From the NCBI GenBank assembly GCA_019828595.1, contig JAHQRK010000020.1, positions 1 to 64,000 on the forward strand: a stretch of DNA of 64,000 bases, read 5' to 3'. Positions 49,662 through 58,534 of the stretch are shown piece by piece. Every line of letters begins with the position of its first letter. Within the stretch, counting starts at the first letter, position 1. The translations under genes and the position numbers were made by a program. The notes beneath the pieces were generated by a model. The model had not been told where the DNA came from, made no database searches, and saw nothing but the letters and a program-made list of their open reading frames with translations. This stretch comes from Aphanomyces cochlioides. Taxonomy: Eukaryota; Oomycota; Saprolegniomycetes; Saprolegniales; Verrucalvaceae.

Positions 49662-52355
49662 TCTTGGACGTAAAAAACGCTACTGTCTTTGTAAGCAAGT
49701 CGTTCAAAGTCAGCTTGTGAGACGAGACACCCCTTTCGCTTGATCTGACTTGGTTTTATCTTGACAACTCGTCGTGTAGGAATTATTTCTTGGCTATTCA
49801 GTCCCACCTGTACATTTCTACATCTACAAATCGACACTTAGACTGATTGCATTATGAGTCGCATACTTTTTGTACACTTGTACTCTGATGGTTAGCTCTC
49901 CATCTTTTCCTTCGTCCAGACGGACTACTTGGCAAATATGATACAGTATATCGTGGGGTTTATCGTCCAAATCCACGAAAATGAGTTCCCCCAAGCATAA
50001 TCGCTGCTGACTACAATGCTATCATCAACAAGGACCAAGTGAGCTCCACATACGCTGTTGTTTCAGCCAGTGTAATTTCAACAACGCGAGTATGAAGTGT
50101 GCCATCTTCAGCAAAAACATCAGGGGCCAAGTTGGGATTTTTCATGTCGGCAAGGCTCTACAGCACCAAAGCTTAGATCCAGGCGTGCTATTAGCATAAC
50201 ATACTCCTTGGATGATACATTCGTTCACCCACAAAAATCGTACTACTGGGATTTCGTGCTCTTGAGCAACAGAGCACAGCTATAGCGTATTCATTCTCGT
50301 CACCACTTAATGGCCGTCATTGTTATACCTTGGTGAACTCATTGCTCAAGATAATATCAACATTTCCTTCAACAATCGCTGCGCGCTTAATGTCCTAACC
50401 ACTAGTTGACACATATTCAGTCCTGTGAATTCTTACCGTCTTCACAAACTGGGCACCACAATGCTCCAGAGGAATCTTCATCAACTTGGCGAAGGAAATC
50501 TGAATTTTTTTGCGCTTGTCGTTGCTAATGTCGTAGGGAACACCGAAGCGGAGGTTTTTGAACAGCAAATCCTGCAGGATTTTTCAGCTTTCGACAGTGT
50601 GCTCATCAAACCTGGTGCTTAGGAAGCAGCACAACGCTGCGTCGTAATATCCAGGAAAAACCTGCTGGAATCCAGTACCTACATGAGACAGATTATACAT
50701 TGAAGTCACATTCGGTTCCTACCCAGTGACATCGAGACATCTTCGGGCCGCAAAACAGGCAGCTAGCCAATCTGGGTGGACAATTGGCACACCGTAAGCC
50801 ATTGCATACAGGATTTTGGGTCGCCGGCTTGCTTCTGGTGTTGCAATGACGTAGCATTTTTCTATGAGGTCCAGTGATTTGAATCAACAAATGGCTAGAA
50901 AAGCCAACCTGCATGCTTTCTCATTTGTTCCACATTCTTCAAAATAGACCCCCCATACGACTCAATTTGACTCTTCAGTTGCTCACCCGCAGTTTCTTCA
51001 AATCCACTCAGGTAGAACGATACGCCCGCAAAGCACTTTACTCGCGTTGCATAAACAGTCCTGGGAGGAATTGGCGAGAACTCCACCTTTATGCGCTTTA
51101 CTCGACGAGTGGATGGCGTGGTAAAGTTCAACGATTTTGGTGGGATATCAAAGTCTTTCTTCATATCGCCATCTTCCTGCTTGAGGCGAGTATGTGGCGA
51201 AATGTAGCCGTGGACATGCATAGCTGCATGGAGAGTCGTCGCGGCTAAGCGACTTAAGTTTGGCGGGCTTTCTTGAGTCTCCTGCTGGGATTGCGAATTC
51301 TCATTCAAGAAAGCGTACGAGCGTTTTTTGGATGCTGTCGACTGTTGGGACAGCGATGGTTTTGAATTTTCGTCAAATTCAAAGCCATGAGCTCGATCTG
51401 GTGTCACAAGGGCTGCTTCTTTGACACGGCGGTTTAGATAAGACGTTAGAGGTGGCGACTGAGGTGGTTCTGTTTCGTCATCCATGGAATTGTAGTCTGG
51501 CACAGGCTCCGATCTGGCTTGAGCGGTCTCAATAACTATAGATTCTTCTTTCTTCTTGAAACCGGGTTTCGAGGTTATCCAAGGAATTGATGCACTGGAT
51601 GGTGCTTGTGAGCTTTCAGGATGGCCCGTAGAATTGTTCGATGGAAGTTGAAAGGTGGTGTCTCGGACCTCGCAATGTGGCTCTGAATCCATGTTGCCAT
51701 TTGAGCTCGATGACATAGTTGTGACTGCGGATGCTTTTTCGTCAACGGACGCGTCACTCTGAACATAATTCTTGGTGTGTTCCGATAAATTCATTGTCGC
51801 TGTGGCAAATTGCAACTCCTCTTGACTTTTGCCTTCCATGACGGCCGTGTCATAATGCTGAGTCCTCGATTCAACCTTATCTGATGTACTTGACGGCGAT
51901 TGCACGGCCGAGGAGTCGTCTATCGATTCACGATGGGATTGTATCCTCAGTGTTCCTCCTGTCGTACAATGCATTTCGACCTGTTGATGCGTTGGGATCG
52001 GTTCGTCTTCAGAGATCATTTGGGTTAATTGTTCGTCGTCGTCGCTGAAAAGTTGAGTCTCTGCGTCTGAGACCTCGCCGTTGTGTATTGGACTTGACGT
52101 TTCCAGTACTTGAGTCGCCTCGTTCGCCTCCTGCATGTGATAAAAATGGTTTATTTCTGCTTCGTCGTCGTATTCCGCTGATGATGGAGTTTGCGTTGTT
52201 ATGCCAGTCGACGCTTCCATTGACGAGACGACCAGCGGCGCCGCATCAAGAGATGGACGTTTTGGCGCATGATACGGCATTTCTCTATAGACGTCCGATG
52301 CGCTCATGCTGAGCTTTTCTTCATGATCGTCCTCAGACTCGATCCATCGTCTCAT
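49658..52355 (-). CDS. BRCT-BRCT-BAH protein, 53BP1-like DNA-damage mediator
   Basis: Nine exons on the minus strand (52355-50909, 50861-50723, 50678-50612, 50571-50437, 50394-50329, 50279-50205, 50157-50054, 50010-49867, 49823-49658) join to 780 aa; the eight introns are 40-49 nt. Residues 1-435 are disordered, acidic and Ser/Thr-rich, with many SQ/TQ sites (for example ATQVLE, ETQLFSDDDEQLTQ, KSQEEL, NSQSQQETQ), typical of ATM/ATR substrates. BRCT1 is about 438-530 (KCFAGVSFYLSGFEETAG, YGGSILKNV, YVIATPEASRRPKIL, VPIVHPDWLAACFAAR). BRCT2 is about 551-640 (LLFKNLRFGV, KIPLEHCGAQFV, IPVVRFLWVNECI). The linker and order resemble the tandem BRCT of 53BP1. Residues about 665-780 look like a BAH domain (LCLGELIFVDLDDKPHD, RVQVYKK, IIPTRRVVKIKPSQIKRKG). 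A nuclear chromatin adaptor in double-strand-break signalling is inferred. BRCT is secure; BAH less so. Confidence 0.82.
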
Positions 52356-52724
52356 GGCGCAACTTTTTCAGTTGATGAGGTTCCCGGGAAAAATCTAGCC
52401 AATCAATGGACATAATCAATGATAAATTATTTAATTGGCTAAAATTATTGTCTTTTTCACCCAAATTTGTATTTTTTACCAAAATCGAATTCGATTCCAA
52501 ATCGATTCGATCATACTGAAGTCAAGTATAAATGGAAACGTCCCAAATTAATTACACGTGTGTCTGGGTGTGTTTTGCGTGAATTAGGTAAATACTCGAT
52601 TCTGATTGGCTGAGCGATTTGTAGATCGATTTGAAAAATCGATACATTTCGGACCCCCCTCACAATTTCGAATGAAATTGACAATTCAGCATCCAACAAT
52701 ACAGTACCGAGCAGGTACACTTCG
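52356..52724. promoter_or_regulatory. Shared region between divergent BRCT-BAH and TPR genes
   Basis: 369 bp, AT-rich, separating two divergently transcribed genes. It contains three CCAAT-type boxes: 52399-52403 (plus strand), 52434-52438 (ATTGG) and 52605-52609 (ATTGG). It also holds short palindromic stretches around ATCGATT and AATCGAATTCGATT (near 52483-52510). No RNA gene or ORF of note was seen. A bidirectional promoter is inferred. Confidence 0.45.
52399..52403 (+). promoter_or_regulatory. CCAAT box upstream of the BRCT-BAH gene
   Basis: CCAAT within TAGCCAATCAATGG, 44-48 bp upstream of the minus-strand ATG at 52355-52353. It reads ATTGG in the direction of that gene. Confidence 0.4.
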
Positions 52725-53901
52725 ATGAAACCAGCAAGAGTCACGGTTGGCGCATGATGACTGGACTATCGTCATTCACACGTTAATTAGAAGCCTCAAA
52801 GCAATTCAACAAGCTCTCCAGGGCTTGAGAAGAGCAAAACGCCAACTGTGTCTGCATTAGAGGAGCTACCAACTCGGCCATCAATTACGAAATGTAGTTG
52901 CACCGAGTCGATCCAGGATGCGTCAACCTCACGAATCAAATGCCCATTGCAAGACGTTGAATACATGCTAAACTTGCCGACGGATAGACCCAAGTTAGCA
53001 TGCATTCCGTCAGACTCGGCGATCAAAAGCTTACCGCCTTTTCTCCTGGGTGAGAAGGTTGTACTTTATGGTGGAATGGCTGTTCGAGCAAACGATCAGA
53101 CAGCGGATAGATGCGTCGTGACTGTCTTCGATCACTCCAAATATGCCCAAGACGGAACCTTTTCAGTGCAAACTGACAATGGCTCAATCATCCATGGCAT
53201 TTCTGGTCTGCGATTGGAGCCGCTTGGTACCAAGTCATGCGAAACGCCGAGATACGTCGATGTCTTTGTGCACAAAATGGTATCTCCACTTCTTGTAACG
53301 TTACCCAAAATGAATACGATCTAGGGCCATGTGGGCAAAGGGTTGAATCTCAGAGAGCTTTCTGCTTGCCCCCCAAAACAGGTGTGCACCTTTTAAGTTT
53401 GACAATGCTTACATCCTCACAGTTTGAAGAGCAACAATTGATCAGGATGGTCGAAAAATATTCAAAGCTCATTCGCCTCAACTACGAGACCAATCGGAAC
53501 ATGGCCGTGGTTCTCTCCCGGCGAGCGACTTTATTTGCTGCCTTGGGTCATTTCAAAGAATCCCTTGATGATACTGAGCGTGCAATTCAACTCGAACCAC
53601 GCTACACTGTGGCATACTATCGAAAAGGCTATGCGTTATGCAGTCTCGGACGATTTGCTGAAGCTTGCGTCGAATTTCGAAAGGTACAATCGTCCTTTTC
53701 AGCTATACTGGTCCTACTTATTTCTGCTAGGGCCTGGAGTTCGATTCAAGCTGCCCTCGTCTTCGCCATGCATTGGACGTTACGATGAACTTCTTGCATG
53801 AAAAGCCATCCACCATTTTAGCCACCGCAGCTTTTTCAACCGCTCGAGACGTTGCAACACCAGGACCAAGCAGCTCATCGAACGATATACTCCACGTTTA
53901 G
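52725..53901 (+). CDS. TPR-repeat protein of unknown function
   Basis: Exons 52725-52739, 52791-53279, 53325-53381, 53423-53683 and 53731-53901 keep frame and give 330 aa. At least two TPR motifs lie at about residues 205-290 (RRATLFAALGHFKESLDDTE, AIQLEPRYTVAYYRKGYAL, SLGRFAEACVEFRKGLEFD), with the expected small residue at positions 8 and 20. The N-terminal half carries a compact beta-rich segment (LLGEKVVLYGGMAVRAN, GTFSVQTDNGSIIHGISGLR) that could be SH3-like; I do not recognise it. TPR proteins act as scaffolds or co-chaperones; the partner is unknown. The first exon of five codons is the weakest part of the model, chosen because the frame is closed by a TAG at 52788 and a GT-AG pair (52740-52790) reconnects it to an ATG. 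The start could lie elsewhere. Confidence 0.7.
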
Positions 53902-54683
53902 CAACACGATGACGTTACGCCTTGTTTGTTCATTAACCTCGACATTTATGATGGCATTCAAAAGTACGAACAACCCCACGATGTTTCAAAACTTTGTAAA
54001 ATCCAATCGTGGAACTTCCGGAGGACGCCAAAAATTGTCCAAAAAAGTGAAAATTGACCAAAATATCTGCAAATGTCTCAAATCTCGATCATATTCTTCG
54101 AATAAACAGGAGAACTTATCCATTTACAGTAGCAGTAAATCTAGGGGAGCGTGTGGTGTTGTGCTCTCGTGCTTCTTTCGACTCAATACTTGGATGCGAT
54201 CGCTCGATGCCTTGGGGCGATGAGCTTGTTCGTGCTGACGACATTCCCTGCGACACATTCGTTTGAATAAATTTTCCCCAATTCTCTTTAAATTGCAAAA
54301 CCCATTAAGTACAATGGGAGAAAGCCTGCGACAACATTTGAGCGTTTTCCGCATCGTCGGAAAGCTTACAATTTGCTTAACACAAACTGTATCTACTGCT
54401 AGTTCGCTTTGTGGAGCACTAAACGCACGCAGTGACGAGATTAAAACGCGTTTCGTGGATGATGAGATGACCATGATATCAATTTAGACAGGTTTTCCGT
54501 ACCTAACACTGTAAAGTGGCAAATTTCAGCAAGTTACACTCGATAGTGCATAAATCGAAGATATACAATTTAAGAGGTTATCGACCATTTGTCTCCTCTC
54601 CCTGCTTGCGCTTTTCCGCGTCCAGTCCATACACCCTGAAGAAAAACAATCTTGCGACGATACAGACGCCTCTCTTGGACACC
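53902..54683. other. Intergenic region between the TPR and ANK-TIR genes
   Basis: About 780 bp, mostly AT-rich and without conserved coding signal on the plus strand. Open plus-strand frames here are low-complexity and start at non-ATG codons or carry no family features. A tentative small minus-strand gene lies at 54183-54474 and is listed separately. No CCAAT box was found close to the start at 54684. Confidence 0.5.
54183..54474 (-). CDS. Tentative small gene with a mitochondrial-targeting-like N-terminus
   Basis: The minus-strand frame from ATG at 54474 begins MVISSSTKRVLISSLRAFSA, which is Ser/Arg-rich, lacks acidic residues and resembles a mitochondrial presequence. Removing two putative introns (54396-54365 and one of about 65 nt ending near 54235 with a GCAG acceptor) joins it to LSDDAENAQMLSQAF and a basic tail STNKLIAPRHRAIASKY with a stop at 54183, about 60 aa in all. 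The first intron would be only 32 nt, shorter than any other in the window. Unspliced, the frame runs on to 54124. I recognise no family; this may be chance. Confidence 0.25.
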
Positions 54684-57600
54684 ATGGCCAAGACAGACGC
54701 TGAGATCCAACTCGCTGTCAATGAGAGTAAGGATCTCGACGGCGGCGACGAACCGTACGGACACGGACCGCGTTATACTGAGTCGGCTACGCCGCCTGAG
54801 ATGGCGTCGATGAGACAGCTTCCTATTCACTCTGCTGTTGCTGTCATGCAGAAAATTCCCGCTCATGTCTTGGGCATGTCTTTCACGCGCAATTCTTTCT
54901 TTGCTCGACGACTATTCATGAGTGGCCTCTTTATACTCTTGATCGACGCAGGCGCACTCGCATACTTCTTCACGACCCAAGACATTGACGATTATACGTT
55001 ATGGACCGGCATTGATGATTGCGATACGTGGGTTATCTTCGCTGAGAAGTCATACTGGAGTGGGGCGATCGTCTTTTTTCTCATGCTACCTGCTACAGGG
55101 ATCCGATGCTTTGAACTATTTACGCGCAAGAAGCCATCTGACCTCTCCAACAAGAAGTTTAAGGTGAAGCGAACGCTATATCTTCAATTTTGCGAGGTAT
55201 TGCAGCCACTATGTACACCTATAAGACTATTATTTGTAGGTGCTTGCATCGTTCTTGGTGGTCTATATGGCCTTCCTCTTTGTTTCAGTTGTCATTGTCC
55301 TTATCCAGGCACCCTTCAAATGCTATCAGATACCGGCCATTGTCTTTGCCGTTGTCTCGGTGCTCACATATTTTTGTATGCTGCCTTTTATTGGGCATTT
55401 CACGCGCTTTCGAGAACATATCAAGCGGCAATTGGGGGCATTCCGTGAATCCGAACAGACTGGAGACGTTCGCGCTCAATGGGGCAAGCGTCGTGATGAT
55501 GCTTCGCGTTTCCGCAAGCAACTATTTAAAGCCGCTGAACACGGTAACAACGAAGAGCTTGAAGACCTGTTGCAAGAGGCACGTCAAAAGCTGGGCGACT
55601 CATTCGCGAAGCATATGTATCCATCTGCTCATTTGATCTTGGGCTATTTCACAGTTTCCCAGAAGAATCCTGTGCACGTGGCTGCTTCCACAGGCAATAT
55701 CGCCGCCTTGCGACTCCTCTTCGATGCTGGATTTGAAGTGAATGCACTGGACAAGGTGTCGCGTCTTCGCTTCAGTACATCTGACCTATTTTGGTTCTTT
55801 GTCCGCTTCATCGTTCCACAACCGGTCTCATCCTCAGATCAAAACCGGCATAAGCGTCTCACGCTCCTGACTCCATTGCATTGCGCCGTAGCAACATCCC
55901 AAGTTGACACGGTGCGGTACTTAGTCGAAGAGAAGAATGCAGTGGTTGATACCCTCGCTGTATCGCCGTACTCTTCAGACCGTACCCCACCCCTCTTCCA
56001 CGCCGAGCATCCAAAAATTGTTGATATTCTGCTTGCAGCTGGGGCCAATATGCTCATGGTGCCAGAGGCTGGGTACGTCTAATATTTTGCGATAATTGCT
56101 TAACGACCTTTTCCAATATTAGGTCTGTAAATTGCATTACGGCGCTTGAAGTGGCTTATTTACGTGAAAACTATGCTGTATGTGCTGCCCTAGAAGATTG
56201 GGGAGCTGATGTGGCTTTGACGCCGATGCATCGTTATGCAGCACTGGGAAATGTGAAAAAGTGAGTAATGTGTAAGGTCTCTTGGCGTTTATTTGTTATC
56301 GTAGAGTGCAAAAGTATTTAAAAATGAAAGTCGATCCAAACTGCTTAGGCGAACACGGCTACGTGGGTGTAAATATTCGCACGCCACTACATTGGGCGGC
56401 AATTAATGGACAAAGCGAGACCGCCGCTGCTCTTTTAGCTGGCAATGCCGATCCCAATTTCCAAGATGCGAAGGGGCGTAGTCCGTTGCACTGGGCAGTA
56501 CGGAACAACAAACCGGAAGTTGTCCGCGTTCTGCTGGAAAATGGGGCTGACCCAAATTTACAAGATATGAAAGGCATGACACCCATCATTTGTTCCGCAT
56601 TTGCTGAACACGCCAGCACTGAGATGTTGAGAGTAATTCCGAAAAATGCTGGTTTAGTGAATGACCTTTCTCTAGGCTATGGTGCAACACGGTGCCAATA
56701 TCAACTTTCAAATGAAGTCCAATGGCGATACGGCGCTTCACATTGCGATCAAACACGAAAAGCAAGACATTGCAACTGCTTTGGTACATAAGGCTCTCAT
56801 ATGTGTCGTCACATCTTGACAGGTTGGATGCGGTGCAAATATCATGGCGACCAACCATCTAGGATTCCGTGCAATTGATATTGCGACGTCGACCGCACTT
56901 CAGTTTGCAATCAAGAGCGCTGCTGGTCACCGTGATGTCATGATCAGCTATACGCACTCTCATGCTGAATTTGCACTTAAATTGCGTCGAAGCTTGGAAG
57001 CTGTGAACATCACAGCTTGGTTGGATACGATGGACCCATCAGGCATTGGGGGAGGCTCAGTGTGGCGTGAAGAAATTGCCAAAGGCATATCAAATGCATC
57101 TCTTCTTGTTGCGATTATCAGTGAAGATTACACAAAGTCAGAGTGGTGCTTAAAAGAATTGGCCACCGCTAAGCAAGTTGGCACGCCTGTGTTGCCAATC
57201 TCAACGGAGCATGTTCGCTTGAATGAAGAGCTCCAAGTGTATTTGTACACTCGCCAAATTGTTCCGTTTGAACCTGCTATCACGCACATCAACAATTCTA
57301 ATCCAAGGTATGATTCCTTGTAACGCTTATGATTTTGACGACCACGGTGGTAGAAACGTCACGTACGAATACAATGACGACAAATATCAAGTTCAATTCC
57401 GATTACTCCTTGATGGCATTCGTGATGAAATTGAGAAGCGCCGAAAGAAGGCTGCTATGCTGCGCTCTCAGGTTACAATGAGCCCAACGTCGTCCAACAA
57501 CACGAGCAACGTGACCTTTTTAAGCCCACGATCAAGCCCTGCAAACAATCTAATGGAACGGAAGTTCATCTTTTTGGCGCATGGTGATTGTCATCGTGGC

Positions 57601-58109
57601 TTTGTCAAACGTCTGTACAGCGAATTGACCAAGAACAACCAGGTAACATCTCACTCAAGATTGCGTTTTGCTCATATTTGTATAGATGAATTGCTATTTG
57701 GATCTCAAGACAAACAAAGACATGGCTGCCCGTGTCACTGCCGCCAAGGACGCAATTTTGCGCTGCAGTGCAGTCATTGTTATATTGTCGGCGAAGTCAG
57801 TCAAATCAGAAGTCCTCAACGATCAACTGGCATTTGCCGAAGACAAAGGCATGCAAATATTGCTGGAGTATTATTTAATGTTTTGGTCTAGGCAAGCCTA
57901 TATTCCCCGTGATTTTGCATGCAGACTTCAATCTCCCTCCCAACCAAATGTACTCGCTATCTCGAACGTCCATGTTCCATTTCGCCTTGGATATGGGCTT
58001 TACCTCATCCTTTGACTATCTCTACTCATCTCTAAAGCCGATTGTTGGTGTGGCTTCAGAAGACATCGATAACTCCACGACCAGCGCGCCAACCTCTGGG
58101 CTAGTGTAG
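54684..58109 (+). CDS. Four-TM ankyrin-repeat protein with two C-terminal TIR domains
   Basis: Exons 54684-55196, 55240-56072, 56123-56260, 56305-56632, 56676-56783, 56823-57307, 57354-57642, 57686-57848 and 57892-58109 give 1024 aa. The ATG at 54684 sits in a good context (ACACCATGG). TM segments: about 77-97, 124-142, 172-194 and 203-224. Ankyrin repeats span about 310-670 (NPVHVAASTGNIAALRLLF, TPLHWAAINGQSETAAALL, SPLHWAVRNNKPEVVRVLL, TALHIAIKHEKQDIATAL). TIR1, about 677-790, starts RDVMISYTHSHAEF and has SEWCLKEL with Glu752 at the NADase catalytic position of SARM1/plant TIRs. TIR2, about 872-1000, starts KFIFLAHGDCHRGF but has Gln945 there (VLNDQLAFA). A membrane-bound sensor signalling through TIR NADase activity is inferred. 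A 63-nt in-frame intron at 55775-55837 may also be spliced out (1003 aa). The last intron has a GC-AG donor. Confidence 0.85.
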
Positions 58110-58534
58110 ACACAGTAACTGTGAATGAACACAGACATCTTGAATCTCAAAATGGCCATTCTACTTGTGTGCATTGGTCCCAAGCCCCTTTATTTCTCAG
58201 TGGCGCACACAAACCAGAGCTTTAGTTTTCAAGCACAGAATGCATCACTTCTCACACGATTACTGTTTCATATCTTTTCAAATTTTCTTCCATTTCATTG
58301 TGATCTCCAGAATTCAAATCTGGCACAAAGATTTTCATGAGGATGACAACAATTTGTACAAGGAAGCCAATCAGACACCAAAAATATGTTTTAAAGTATG
58401 TTGATTGGTTAAAAATAATAAGTTCAAGCAGAAAAATATGCAACATCTTGAGTGCCGGATATCATTAAAAAAACTCATTGATTGGTCAAAATTGAACAGT
58501 CGCCGAGCAGATCTTTCACAGTTTCGAATTTGCC
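58110..58534. other. Intergenic region upstream of the tyrosinase gene
   Basis: 425 bp, AT-rich, no convincing ORF or RNA gene on either strand. Three CCAAT-type boxes are present: CCAAT at 58367-58371, ATTGG at 58404-58408 and ATTGG at 58481-58485. It also serves as the 3' region of the ANK-TIR gene. Confidence 0.5.
58481..58485 (-). promoter_or_regulatory. ATTGG (CCAAT) box upstream of the tyrosinase gene
   Basis: ATTGG within TTGATTGGTCAAAATTG, about 50-54 bp upstream of the ATG at 58535. A second copy, TTGATTGGTTAAAA, lies 77 bp further upstream. Confidence 0.4.

Noticed and set aside
50097..50622. Plus-strand frames at 50097-50285 and 50425-50622
   Set aside because: They are antisense to BRCT2 and linker exons of the minus-strand gene, which has splice and domain support.
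53852..54487. Plus-strand frames at 53852-54223, 54054-54266 and 54263-54487
   Set aside because: Low-complexity, overlapping in different frames, no splice join to a family-like protein.
54516..54683. An upstream extension of the ANK-TIR protein to 54516
   Set aside because: The extended frame begins at GTG. The ATG at 54684 has a better context and starts a sensible cytosolic N-terminus.
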